Notes under the pieces: generated by a model
The model's database searches: none
Told to the model about the DNA's origin: nothing
What the model saw: the letters and a program-made list of their open reading frames with translations, nothing else
Made by a program: the position numbers and the translations under genes
Origin: Burkholderia sp. lig30
GTDB lineage: Bacteria > Pseudomonadota > Gammaproteobacteria > Burkholderiales > Burkholderiaceae
DNA: 64,000 nt
Direction of reading: 5' to 3'
Assembly (NCBI RefSeq): GCF_000687455.2
Contig: NZ_JGVW01000099.1
Coordinates: forward strand, 1 to 64,000
Shown here: one piece after another, positions 29,016 to 37,884 of the stretch
Numbering within the stretch: position 1 is the first letter of the stretch
How the letters are laid out: every line of letters begins with the position of its first letter

Positions 29016-30146
29016 TCAATCGCGCGCGGCGAGCCGCCACAGCGACGTGACTTCGGCGCGGCGCGCGGCGTGGAGCGGATCGTCAGCGTCGCTCGCCTTC
29101 GGATGCGCGGGGCGGATGTCGTCGCGGCCGAGCACGACGAGGCCCGCATCGTCGAACATCTTCAACAGCGCGTCGCGCGTGCGCAGCCCCAGATGCTCGG
29201 CGAAATCGGACAGGATCAGCCAGCCTTCGCCACCCGGTTCGAGATGCGCGGCAAGCCCCGCGAGAAAGCCGCGCAGCATCCGGCTGTCCGGATCGAAGAC
29301 CGCATACTCGATCGGCGAGCTCGGGCGCGCCGGCACCCACGGCGGATTGCAGACCACCAGCGGCGCGCGGCCCGCGGGGAACAGATCCGCCTGCACGACC
29401 TCGACTTGCGCCGCGCAGCCGAGCCGCTCGACGTTCTCGCGCGCGCACGCGAGCGCACGCGGGTCTTGGTCAGTCGCGACGATGCGCTTGACGCCGCGCG
29501 CCGCGAGCACCGCCGCGAGCACGCCGGTGCCGGTGCCGATGTCGAACGCGAGCGTGTCGGCAGGCAGCGGTGCGCGCGCGACCAGTTCGACGTATTCGCC
29601 ACGCACCGGCGAGAACACGCCGTAATGCGGATGGATCGATGCGCCGAGCGCGGGGATCGGCACGCCCTTCTTGCGCCACTCGTGCGCGCCGACGAGGCCG
29701 AGCAGCTCGCGCAGCGACACGACGGACGGCTCGCCGCCCGGGCCGTAGGCCTCCTCGCACGCCGCATGCACGTCGGGCGCGCGGCGCAGCGGGATCGCGT
29801 AGCCCGCGTCGAGCGGAATCAGCACCATGCCGAGCGTGCGGGCGCGCTGCGATTGCGCGAGGCGGTGCAGGTTGAACGCCTCGGCGCCGGCCGCCGCCTT
29901 CGACTTCTTCGGCTTGCGGTCGATCCGCCGCGCCATCGCCTGCACCAGCTGGCGGGCATTCTGGAAGTCGCCCTGCCAGACGAGCGCGGTGCCCTCGCAC
30001 GCGAGCCGGTAGGCCGCGTCGGCGGTCATGCGGTCGTCGGCGGGCAGCGCGCGCTTCGGCGGCGGCATGCCGGCCTCGGAGCGCCAGCGCACGGCATGGT
30101 CGGCGCCGGCGGCGTCGGTCCAGTGGAAAACGGGGAAATCAGTCAC
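29016..30146 (-). CDS. Class I methyltransferase with HemK-like NPPW motif
   Basis: A 376-residue protein. An N-terminal ~170-residue region (DRMTADAAYRLACEGTALVWQGDFQNAR...) precedes a Rossmann domain. This has SAM motif FDIGTGTGVLAAVLAARG and the catalytic VVCNPPWVPARP. NPP(Y/W) enzymes methylate amide or exocyclic amine nitrogens, so a protein glutamine or nucleic-acid base is plausible. The frame is open upstream to 30407 but protein-like sequence begins at the GTG at 30146 (VTDFPVFHW); this start is uncertain. Confidence 0.78.
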   Translation of the reverse strand: MTDFPVFHWTDAAGADHAVRWRSEAGMPPPKRALPADDRMTADAAYRLACEGTALVWQGDFQNARQLVQAMARRIDRKPKKSKAAAGAEAFNLHRLAQSQRARTLGMVLIPLDAGYAIPLRRAPDVHAACEEAYGPGGEPSVVSLRELLGLVGAHEWRKKGVPIPALGASIHPHYGVFSPVRGEYVELVARAPLPADTLAFDIGTGTGVLAAVLAARGVKRIVATDQDPRALACARENVERLGCAAQVEVVQADLFPAGRAPLVVCNPPWVPARPSSPIEYAVFDPDSRMLRGFLAGLAAHLEPGGEGWLILSDFAEHLGLRTRDALLKMFDDAGLVVLGRDDIRPAHPKASDADDPLHAARRAEVTSLWRLAARD

Positions 30147-30273
30147 GCGAACTCGGCAACGGTTGGCTGGAAATGCGGCGGGTCGCGCCGCGCGGACGAC
30201 ACCATACCGCGCTTTGCCCGGCGCGGCAAAGCGCATGCGACATCTTCGCACCGCACGCCGCGGCAGGCGAGCG

Positions 30274-30768
30274 TCAGCCGCCCCACCCCGGCATCGCCGG
30301 CAGGCGCAGGACCCCGGCGTCCGAGAAGCGCACGGTGCCGAGCATCCCGCCAGCAAGCCGCCCGTGCAGCGCGTACGGCAGCTCCCCCGCCGAGGCGGCA
30401 TCGGCAAATAGCCACGCCTGGCGCGCGGCGGCGAACGCCGACACCGTGACGGGGACCTCGAGCACCGCCTCGCCGAAACCCGGCACGACGCCCGCGCGAT
30501 TGCTCACGCCGCTCGCGAACGGCGAGCCGTTCAGTTCGAGATCGAGCGCGATGCCTTCGTATTCGATGGCGGCGTCGCGCGGATTCTGCACGCGCAGCTT
30601 CAGGTTGAAGCGCATCTCCAGCCCTTGCCCGGCGAGCGGCTCCAGGCCCACGACGGTGACGCGCACCGGTTCCCTCGACAGGCTCGCGCAACCGCCGAGC
30701 GCGATTGCCAGAATGCACAGCGACAGCGCGGCACGCAGCCAGCCCAACCGGGACGCGGAACGTTGCAT
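30274..30768 (-). CDS. LEA type-2 family lipoprotein
   Basis: A 164-residue predicted lipoprotein. The signal peptide ends with lipobox ALGGC, giving a lipidated Cys-27. The mature part is a single water-stress/LEA-2 type beta-sandwich, with the pattern RFNLKLRVQNPRDAAIEYEGIALDLELNG. GAGG precedes the ATG at 30768. Family members sit in the envelope of many proteobacteria without an assigned role. It is co-directional with the two methyltransferases. Confidence 0.82.
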   Translation of the reverse strand: MQRSASRLGWLRAALSLCILAIALGGCASLSREPVRVTVVGLEPLAGQGLEMRFNLKLRVQNPRDAAIEYEGIALDLELNGSPFASGVSNRAGVVPGFGEAVLEVPVTVSAFAAARQAWLFADAASAGELPYALHGRLAGGMLGTVRFSDAGVLRLPAMPGWGG

Positions 30769-31142
30769 GAGCGGAATCCTCGGGACAAACGATCGAAAGC
30801 CCATTGTACTGAGCGCGGGGAGCCACGCCGCATTTCGTCGCCGAAGCGCGCGCGGCACATCCTCGGTCCTCCGAAGCGTGTCCGGCGTGTTCGACACGCC
30901 GGGCGACGGCACGCAGAGCAAGGCGGCGGCCATACCCGAGTGGCCGGGCATTCGGCAATGGCGCGCCAAAGCGTCTTTGGGATAGGCTCACACCGCATGC
31001 GGATTCACGCTCCGCTCCGGCCGCGCCTGACCGGCCGTGCCTGACTGGCCGTGCCTGACTGGCCGTGCCTGAAGGGGATCGCTTGCCGAACCAGAATGAG
31101 AATGCGCGCAGTGCGACCCCATGCCCTGCATCGAGGAGCCCC
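30769..31142. other. Divergent spacer with 14-bp tandem repeat
   Basis: The 374 bp between the lipoprotein and a secreted unknown protein hold no supported gene. A tandem repeat lies at 31019-31074. No confident promoter was found. Confidence 0.55.
31019..31074. repeat. 14-bp tandem repeat, four copies
   Basis: The unit GGCCGTGCCTGACT begins at 31019, 31033, 31047 and 31061. The middle copies are identical and the outer ones differ by two bases. It lies ~70 bp upstream of the secreted-protein gene, so copy-number change could alter its leader. Confidence 0.88.
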
Positions 31143-31751
31143 ATGAAGAAGACGCTCGCATTGATCGCGGTGACGCTGACTTGCGGCGTCGTCCACGCCG
31201 ACGACGCGCCGATGGTCGGCTTGTGGGAACAGATGGCCGTCACGGCGAACCAGGGCGAAAGCGGTCCTGTCCGCGTCGACATCGTCGTCACGGACCGCAG
31301 GATCGAAAAAGCCACGACGTTTACCGCGCTCGCCGCCGCCGGCACGAAGGCTGAGATCTTCTGCTGCGTGCGGGTCGACACGCCGTTGCCGGTCACCCTG
31401 CCGCAGTTGCTGGACAAGTACCCGTGGGACGACGACGACACCGCCCACCTGAAGAGCATCACGGGCGGCAAGTACATCTACGAAGCAAAGCTGGCCGCGC
31501 CGGCCGAGCAGAACGCCAGCATGCGGAATCTCGTCGGGTATCTCCGCATCCCGCCCGCCCTCTCGCCCTACTCGGCGGCCGTCATTGCCGCGGACTTCCG
31601 CGGCGCGGAACAGACCGACATGCAGTTCTCGGTCGGCGCGCGGACGGTCGTGCTTTCGATTCAATGGCTGAAGTCGAAGGACACGATGGAGTACGCGTTC
31701 ACGATCGACGGCAAGCGGACCGCGTTCACCGAATCGACGTTTCCGGAGTAA
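31143..31751 (+). CDS. Secreted protein of unknown function
   Basis: A 202-residue protein with a clear Sec signal peptide (MKKTLALIAVTLTCGVVHADD; cut near residue 19). The mature part is mixed alpha/beta with no family I recognise. An adjacent cysteine pair (EIFCCVRVD) and a DDDDT acidic stretch are the only striking features. GAGGAG lies upstream of ATG 31143. It is followed 172 bp later by a cystine-type binding protein gene on the same strand, but a shared role is not shown. Confidence 0.75.
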   Translation: MKKTLALIAVTLTCGVVHADDAPMVGLWEQMAVTANQGESGPVRVDIVVTDRRIEKATTFTALAAAGTKAEIFCCVRVDTPLPVTLPQLLDKYPWDDDDTAHLKSITGGKYIYEAKLAAPAEQNASMRNLVGYLRIPPALSPYSAAVIAADFRGAEQTDMQFSVGARTVVLSIQWLKSKDTMEYAFTIDGKRTAFTESTFPE

Positions 31752-31923
31752 TCCACGCAACCACGCTGCGGCGACTGGCACAGCCGGATGGATGGACGCA
31801 ACGCCCCGGCTTCCCCTTCGGCCCCGTTATCGACACAATCAGGCTTCGGCATTCGGGCAGCGTGCCGCGACAACCAGAAACAGAAATCGCTGCCTGACTC
31901 TCAATGACAAACGGAGATTTGCG

Positions 31924-32724
31924 ATGAAACCCTCGAAGTTCCTGCTCTCAAGCGTCTTGTTCGCGTCGGCCCTGGGCTTCACCGCCGTCGCCGCGCACGC
32001 GGAAGACCTGCTGGATTCGGTCAAGCAGGCCGGCGTGCTCAAGGTCGGCCTGGAGGGCACCTATCCGCCGTTTAATTATCGAAACAGCGACGGCCAGCTC
32101 GAGGGCTTCGACGTGGACGTCGCGAAGGCGGTCGCGGGCAAGCTCGGCGTGAAAACGCAATTCGTTCCGACCGAGTGGAGCGGCATCATCGCCGGCCTGC
32201 AGGCCGGGAAGTTCGACGTGATCGTCAACCAGGTCACCATCACGCCGCAGCGCAAGCAGGTGATCGACTTCAGCCAGCCGTACACGTTCTCCGCGGCGCA
32301 GTTGATCCAGCGCGCGAACGACAAGCGCGAATTCAAGTCGCTCGACGAGTTCAAGGGGAAGAAGCTCGGCGTGACGCTCGGCACCAACTATGACCAGATG
32401 GCGCGCGCCGTCCCAGGCATCGAGGTGCAGACCTACCCCGGCGCGCCCGAGAAACTGCGCGATCTGGCGGCTGGCCGCATCGAGGCGACGCTCGACGACC
32501 GGCTGATGCTGCCGTACATCATCAAGACGTCGAACCTGCCGCTTCGTCCGGGCGCCGTGCTGAACGGCGGCAAGCAGGAAATGGGCATCCCGTTCCGCAA
32601 GGGCAACCCGAAGTTCGCGAAGGCGATCGACGACGCACTGAATTCGCTGCGGCAGGACGGGACGCTGAAGAAGCTGTCGGTTCACTGGTTCGGCACGGAT
32701 GTGACGCAGCCGGTCGCGCAGTAA
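31924..32724 (+). CDS. Periplasmic amino acid (cystine-like) ABC binding protein
   Basis: A 266-residue solute-binding protein with a signal peptide to about residue 26 (VAAHAED). The SBP_bac_3 family fold shows GVLKVGLEGTYPPFNY near the N-terminus and GFDVDVAKAVAGKLG, where polar amino acids are bound. The sequence resembles the cystine binders FliY/TcyJ. No permease or ATPase gene adjoins it, so it must use components encoded elsewhere or is orphaned. Confidence 0.88.
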   Translation: MKPSKFLLSSVLFASALGFTAVAAHAEDLLDSVKQAGVLKVGLEGTYPPFNYRNSDGQLEGFDVDVAKAVAGKLGVKTQFVPTEWSGIIAGLQAGKFDVIVNQVTITPQRKQVIDFSQPYTFSAAQLIQRANDKREFKSLDEFKGKKLGVTLGTNYDQMARAVPGIEVQTYPGAPEKLRDLAAGRIEATLDDRLMLPYIIKTSNLPLRPGAVLNGGKQEMGIPFRKGNPKFAKAIDDALNSLRQDGTLKKLSVHWFGTDVTQPVAQ

Positions 32725-32820
32725 CGAGGAGCGGGAGGCTGCGCGCCGGCCGGGGGTGTCGGCGGCGTGGTGCGCAGCCCTTCCTGCCGACGGCGTGGTC
32801 CGGATCGAACGGCGCGGGGA

Positions 32821-33888
32821 TCACGCCTGCGACGCCGTCACGTCGGCCACGCCCACGCGATCGCGCCCGCCGAGTTTGGCGGAATACAGACTCGCGTCGG
32901 CTCGCTGCAGCCATGCCGAGTGATCCGGCATCGTCGCGTCATATTGAGCAACGCCGATGCTGATGGTGCACGGCGAACCGGGAGCGGCCCCGCGGACGTT
33001 CTGCCTCACGACCACCACGAACTGCTCGGCGGTGAGCGTTGCCGTCGTCAATGTCGAATCGCGCAACACGACGCCGAATTCCTCCCCGCCATAGCGGCCG
33101 ATCCCGTCGCCGTCCTCGAAGTGATCGCGCAGCATGGTCGCGAGGGTTTTCAGCACCGTGTCGCCGACCGGGTGTCCGAGCGTGTCGTTGATCCGCTTGA
33201 AATGATCGAGGTCGATCAGCAGCAGCGACGACGTCGACTGCATTGCGCGACATCGTTCGAATTCGTCCGCCAGCACGCTTTCCCACGCGCGCCGGTTCAG
33301 CAGCCCCGTAAGGCCATCGGTGCGGCTCAGATGCTCCAGCGCCCGCGTTTTTTCGGCCAGCCTTTGAGATATCCGGTAGGTCGACCACCCGAGCACGAGC
33401 GGATAGACGACGAGGAACGGGAGACACGCCAGAATCGTCGGCATGTGCGACATCGGTTCGAACGCGAATCCGACAAGCAGCAGCCCGCCGAGCAAGCCGG
33501 CAAGATGGGAGGCGACGCCCAGCAGAAACAGGCGCAATCCGCCCGCGGCAATGTTGTCCATGCTGAGCATGACAACGATCAGGACGCTCGGGAGCACGTT
33601 GAATCGCATCCCCGCGACCCAGAATCCACCGAACGCCGCGTCGATCATCAGATTGACCAGTTCGCCGCGATACGGGACGTCCCACGCGTATGCGGCCCGA
33701 CGGGCGATGTGCGGCCACAGGAAACCATGAAATACGAGCAGCGCCCACAGGGCAAAGCCACGATCCTGCTCGCGGAAAACGGAAGCGACACAGAAGAAAC
33801 CCAGCGCCAGCCCCACGACCCGGAGGCGATAGATGCGTTCGACGAAACGCTTGCCCCTGCCGGGCAGGTGTTTCTTTTCTGGTGTCAT
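32821..33888 (-). CDS. Membrane diguanylate cyclase
   Basis: A 355-residue protein with about six N-terminal membrane helices (~20-190) and a C-terminal GGDEF domain (~205-350). The domain opens LSRTDGLTGLLNRRAWE and has the active site RYGGEEFGVVL. These enzymes make cyclic di-GMP from two GTP. The position of the usual RxxD product-inhibition site reads EDGD, so feedback control by that route is probably absent. No EAL domain or partner gene adjoins it. The membrane part may sense an envelope or intracellular signal. Confidence 0.9.
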   Translation of the reverse strand: MTPEKKHLPGRGKRFVERIYRLRVVGLALGFFCVASVFREQDRGFALWALLVFHGFLWPHIARRAAYAWDVPYRGELVNLMIDAAFGGFWVAGMRFNVLPSVLIVVMLSMDNIAAGGLRLFLLGVASHLAGLLGGLLLVGFAFEPMSHMPTILACLPFLVVYPLVLGWSTYRISQRLAEKTRALEHLSRTDGLTGLLNRRAWESVLADEFERCRAMQSTSSLLLIDLDHFKRINDTLGHPVGDTVLKTLATMLRDHFEDGDGIGRYGGEEFGVVLRDSTLTTATLTAEQFVVVVRQNVRGAAPGSPCTISIGVAQYDATMPDHSAWLQRADASLYSAKLGGRDRVGVADVTASQA

Positions 33889-34340
33889 GGTGTCGTTATT
33901 CGAATGGTGATGTTCCGATGGCCGACATGGAATTTAGCACCGGATCATTGTGCCATTTGCGACACGGTCTTTCTATTCGCTTCTGGGGGGAAGTGGCGTC
34001 GCACAGGACGCCAGACATACAGGACAGGTGAGAGAGTTGCCATCGAAAGCACGAACGGCTCCGACTGGCGTGGCCGATTCCCGGCAACCGTTCATCGACG
34101 AGGTGCCGAGGCCCGCAATCGCCAGCATTCGAGGATGCACCACTTGTGCGGGGCGAGCATGGGACCGGACAGCGACCAAGCCCGACCGCGTGAAGAACGA
34201 ATCACCAACGCGGCAGTGAACGCCGATTGTCCGTTCGCGGGAACGGCGACGCGTCGGGCAAGCGGGGGACGCGGCCGTTACATGATGCCGAAAAAGAGAA
34301 AGGGGTTACAACGCTGAACGCTGTAACCCCTCGATCTGAC
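33889..34340. other. Non-coding spacer between cyclase gene and tRNA-Thr
   Basis: A 452-bp stretch whose composition is less GC-rich than its neighbours and in which I see no gene. At its right end is the tRNA terminator (34289-34331). I looked for a copy of the tRNA 3' end or an integrase remnant and found none. Confidence 0.55.
34289..34331 (-). terminator. Terminator of tRNA-Thr (and possibly sspAB)
   Basis: A 10-bp stem AGGGGTTACA (34301-34310) and TGTAACCCCT (34322-34331) is followed on the minus strand by TTCTCTTTTT. It lies 10 bp beyond the tRNA CCA end. Confidence 0.88.
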
Positions 34341-34416
<76 letters not shown>

Positions 34417-34435
34417 ATAAGCGTGGAATTCTACC

Positions 34436-34957
34436 TCATTTCACGATCTTGAGGCGAGGCCTGCCGCCCTTCGAGCCATCGCCGTCGGACTTCGGCGACT
34501 CGCCTGCCTCATCGGCCGGTTCCTCATTCGCCCCGCTGTCGGTCACGGGCGCCAGTGCGGCCGGTGCGCTACGCGCGTCGTCGGCCGGCTCGTCCGCCAG
34601 TTCCTCGCTGTCGAGCTCGCTCGACTCCGTGCCCTCCCCGGCCACGGCTTCGACCTGGAACGCCATCCCCTGCCCGTTCTCCCGCGCATAGATCGCGAGC
34701 ACGTTGGCTACCGGAATCTCGATCTTGTGCGCCTTGCCGGAGAACCGCGCGGTGAATTCGATCCACTCGTTGCCCATCTGCAGCTGGCTCGTCGCCTCGA
34801 AGCTGATGTTGAGCACGATCTCGCCATTGCGGACGAACTGACGCGGCACGCGCGTCGAATTGTCGACCCTCACCGCGATGTGCGGCGTATAACCGTTGTC
34901 CGTGCACCACTCGTACAGCGCGCGCAGCAGATACGGCTTGGTTGAAATCTCTTGCAT
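34436..34957 (-). CDS. sspB: ClpXP specificity-enhancing factor SspB
   Basis: A 173-residue adaptor that hands ssrA-tagged proteins to ClpXP. The substrate-binding domain spans ~1-110 (STKPYLLRALYEWCTDNGYTPHI opens it). A flexible acidic tail (~115-160) follows. The C-terminus, GGRPRLKIVK, is the XB motif that docks on ClpX. The ATG at 34957 follows GAGGAAC; a GTG just before it is less likely. It is directly behind sspA, the usual pair. Confidence 0.95.
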   Translation of the reverse strand: MQEISTKPYLLRALYEWCTDNGYTPHIAVRVDNSTRVPRQFVRNGEIVLNISFEATSQLQMGNEWIEFTARFSGKAHKIEIPVANVLAIYARENGQGMAFQVEAVAGEGTESSELDSEELADEPADDARSAPAALAPVTDSGANEEPADEAGESPKSDGDGSKGGRPRLKIVK

Positions 34958-35016
34958 CACGTTCCTCGAACGGGAGCGGGCGCACGGCGAACCGCGCGGC
35001 CCTCTCCGTCACGCCA

Positions 35017-35628
35017 TTAACGACGCATGACCTTTTCGGAAGGCGTCAGCGCTTCGATATACGCCGGACGGCTGAAGATCCGTTCCGCGTACTTCATCAG
35101 CGGCGCGGCATTCTTCGACAGCTCGATGCCGTAGTGATCGAGACGCCACAGCAGCGGCGCGATCGCGACGTCGAGCATCGAGAACTCTTCGCCGAGCATG
35201 TACTTGTTCTTCACGAAGATCGGCGCGAGCTGCGTCAGGCGATCGCGGATCGCGAGGCGTGCCTTCTCGTGATTTTTCTCCGCCGCCTTGCCCTTCTCGT
35301 TCTCGAGCGTGCTCACGTGCACGAACAGTTCCTTCTCGAAGTTGAGCAGGAACAGGCGCGCGCGCGCGCGCTGCACCGGATCGGCCGGCATCAGCTGCGG
35401 GTGTGGGAAGCGTTCGTCGATGTACTCGTTGATGATGTTCGACTCGTACAGGATCAGGTCGCGCTCGACGAGAATCGGCACCTGGCCGTACGGGTTCATC
35501 ACCGAAATGTCTTCCGGCTTGTTGAACAGGTCGACGTCGCGGATTTCGAAGTCCATGCCCTTCTCGAACAACACCAGCCGGCAACGCTGGGAGAACGGGC
35601 AAGTTGTGCCGGAATACAGAACCATCAT
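35017..35628 (-). CDS. sspA: Stringent starvation protein A (GST fold)
   Basis: A 203-residue glutathione-S-transferase-like protein that binds RNA polymerase and alters transcription in stationary phase or stress. The thioredoxin-like N-terminal domain starts MMVLYSGTTCPFSQRCRLVLFEKGMDFEIRDVD. The helical C-terminal domain contains SMLDVAIAPLLWRLDHYGI. It lies ~90 bp after petC and 59 bp before sspB. Confidence 0.95.
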   Translation of the reverse strand: MMVLYSGTTCPFSQRCRLVLFEKGMDFEIRDVDLFNKPEDISVMNPYGQVPILVERDLILYESNIINEYIDERFPHPQLMPADPVQRARARLFLLNFEKELFVHVSTLENEKGKAAEKNHEKARLAIRDRLTQLAPIFVKNKYMLGEEFSMLDVAIAPLLWRLDHYGIELSKNAAPLMKYAERIFSRPAYIEALTPSEKVMRR

Positions 35629-35721
35629 ATTTGCGTTTCCTCAAAAAAGCCGACGGCCGGCGCCCGGAACAACCCGCTGTCGGGTCGCTCGTCGCGCCGG
35701 CCCCACGCCGGTCAGGCGTGA

Positions 35722-36480
35722 TTACTTGATATCTTTCCAGTACGCGGCATTGAGCCGCCAGGCCAGGAAAGTCAGGATGCCGAGAAACACCAGCACCCAC
35801 ATGCCGAGACGCTTGCGGGTCTGCTGGGCGGGTTCGGCCATCCACGTCATGTACGCCACCAGGTCGGCCACGGCAGCATCATAATCCACCGGAGACAACG
35901 TCCCCGGGCTCACCTGCTGGAAGCCGACGAGCGTGCGCACCTTCTCGCCGGTCTCCTCGTCCGTCTTTTCTTCGAATTTCGCGGTGCGTTGCCCCTGCAG
36001 CTGCCAGAGCACGTGGGGCATGCCGACATTCTCGAACACCGCGTTGTTCCAGCCGGTCGGCCGCGTATCGTCGCGGTAAAAGCTCCGCAGATACGTATAC
36101 AGCCAGTCCCGGCTGCGCGCGCGCGCCTCGACGGACAGATCCGGCGGCGTCACGCCCAGCCAGTTCTTCGCGTCGTCGGGCCGCATCGCGACGGACATCG
36201 TGTTGCCGACCTTGTCGGTCGTGAACAGGAGATTCTGCTCGATCTCCTTCCGGGAAATGCCCAGATCCGTCAGACGGTTGTAGCGCATCAGGTTCGCGCT
36301 GTGGCAATTCAGACAATAGTTTACAAACAATTGCGCGCCGTGCTGAAGCGAAACGAGATTTTCCGTGTTATCGGGTGCGCGGTCGAGCGGAAAATGGCCC
36401 TCCGCGGCACGCGCCGGCGCCATCGCCAGCGCGCACGCGGCCGCACCGATCAGCGCGAGCGTCGAAAGCAGTTTCTTCAT
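35722..36480 (-). CDS. petC: Cytochrome c1 of the bc1 complex
   Basis: A 252-residue haem c protein. The signal peptide runs to about residue 26 and the haem motif CLNCH is at 56-60. Methionine-rich TMSVAMRPDDAKNWLG lies in the haem-ligand region. A C-terminal membrane anchor (~228-245) holds it in the inner membrane facing the periplasm. It passes electrons from the Rieske protein to soluble cytochrome c. Third gene of petABC. Confidence 0.97.
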   Translation of the reverse strand: MKKLLSTLALIGAAACALAMAPARAAEGHFPLDRAPDNTENLVSLQHGAQLFVNYCLNCHSANLMRYNRLTDLGISRKEIEQNLLFTTDKVGNTMSVAMRPDDAKNWLGVTPPDLSVEARARSRDWLYTYLRSFYRDDTRPTGWNNAVFENVGMPHVLWQLQGQRTAKFEEKTDEETGEKVRTLVGFQQVSPGTLSPVDYDAAVADLVAYMTWMAEPAQQTRKRLGMWVLVFLGILTFLAWRLNAAYWKDIK

Positions 36481-36501
36481 GTCGTTCTCTCCTCGCTCGC
36501 G

Positions 36502-37884
36502 TTAATGGGGCTTGAAGCGCACCCGCTCCGGCGGCTGCTTGAATGTGCCCAGCGGCGTCCACACCGGCATGCCGAGGAAGAACGCGAAATACACGAGCGC
36601 GCAGACCTGGGCGATCACCGTCGCGGTGGGCGACGGCGGCCGCGTGCCGAGGAACGCGAGGGTCAGGAATGCGACCACGAAGATGCCGAGGAACACCTTG
36701 TGAAACAGCGGCCGGTAGCGGATCGACTTCACCGGGCTGCGGTCGAGCCACGGCAGGAAGAACAGCGACACCACCGCCGAGCCCATCACGACGACGCCCC
36801 AGAACTTCGATTCGGTCAGGTACATGAATGCAACGATCGCCACGGCCAGCACCGGCAGCCCGATCTTCCACTTGCCGCGCGCGCGCGCCAGCGCGAGCAC
36901 GCCGAGCAGCGCAATCACGCTCATCAGCACGATCTTGAACGGGTCGGTCGTCGCGCGCAGCATCGCGTAGAACGCGGTGAAGTACCACACCGGCGCGATC
37001 TCCGGCGGCGTCTGCAGCGGGTTGGCCGGGACGAAGTTGTTCGACTCGAGGAAATACCCGCCCATCTCCGGCGCGAAGAACACGATCAGCGCGAACACGA
37101 TCAGGAACACGCACACGCCGAAGAAATCATGTACCGAGTAATACGGATGGAACGGAATGCCGTCGAGCGGGATGCCGTTCTCGTCCTTCTTCGCCTTGAT
37201 CTCGATGCCGTCCGGATTGTTCGACCCCACTTCGTGCAGCGCGACGAGGTGGGCGATCACGAGGCCGATCAGCACGAGCGGAATCGCGATCACGTGGAAT
37301 GCGAAGAAACGGTTCAGCGTGACGTCGGACACGACGTAGTCGCCGCGGATCCACAGCGACAGGTCCGGGCCGATGAACGGAATCGCCGAGAACAGGTTCA
37401 CGATCACCTGCGCGCCCCAGAACGACATCTGGCCCCACGGCAGCAGGTAGCCGAAGAACGCCTCGGCCATCAGGCACAGAAAAATCGCGCAGCCGAAGAT
37501 CCACACCAGCTCGCGCGGCTTGCGGTACGAGCCGTACATCAGCCCGCGGAACATGTGCAGATACACGACGACGAAGAACATCGACGCGCCCGTCGAGTGC
37601 ATGTAGCGGATCAGCCAGCCCCACGGCACCTCGCGCATGATGTACTCGACCGACGCGAACGCGAGCATCGAGTCGGGCTTGTAGTTCATCGTCAGGAAGA
37701 TGCCGGTGACGATCTGGTTGACGAGCACGAGCAGCGCGAGCGACCCGAAGAAGTACCAGAAGTTGAAGTTCTTCGGCGCGTAGTATTCGGTGACGTGCTT
37801 CTTCAGCGTGACGGTCCAGGGGAACCGCGCGTCGATCCAGCCAGTGAGCCCGGTCGTCGTGACTTCGTTGTGTTCCGTCGCCAT
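36502..37884 (-). CDS. petB: Cytochrome b of the bc1 complex
   Basis: A 460-residue membrane protein with the two-haem cytochrome b core. Conserved sequence includes GWLIRYMHSTGASMFFVVVYLHMFRG, GYLLPWGQMSFWGAQVI and the Qo-site region. It has eight core helices plus C-terminal ones. It oxidises ubiquinol at the periplasmic side. The start codon overlaps the petA stop codon (TAATG), so it is translationally coupled. Confidence 0.97.
   Translation of the reverse strand: MATEHNEVTTTGLTGWIDARFPWTVTLKKHVTEYYAPKNFNFWYFFGSLALLVLVNQIVTGIFLTMNYKPDSMLAFASVEYIMREVPWGWLIRYMHSTGASMFFVVVYLHMFRGLMYGSYRKPRELVWIFGCAIFLCLMAEAFFGYLLPWGQMSFWGAQVIVNLFSAIPFIGPDLSLWIRGDYVVSDVTLNRFFAFHVIAIPLVLIGLVIAHLVALHEVGSNNPDGIEIKAKKDENGIPLDGIPFHPYYSVHDFFGVCVFLIVFALIVFFAPEMGGYFLESNNFVPANPLQTPPEIAPVWYFTAFYAMLRATTDPFKIVLMSVIALLGVLALARARGKWKIGLPVLAVAIVAFMYLTESKFWGVVVMGSAVVSLFFLPWLDRSPVKSIRYRPLFHKVFLGIFVVAFLTLAFLGTRPPSPTATVIAQVCALVYFAFFLGMPVWTPLGTFKQPPERVRFKPH

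Noticed and set aside
31019-31074. Possible CRISPR-like array
   Set aside because: The 14-bp units are directly adjacent with no spacers. It is a simple tandem repeat, as are those at 8034 and 22829.
32737-32779. GGCTGCGC/GCGCAGCC inverted repeat after the binding-protein gene
   Set aside because: The loop is 27 nt and the following T-run is interrupted (CTTCCT). It is too weak to call as a terminator.
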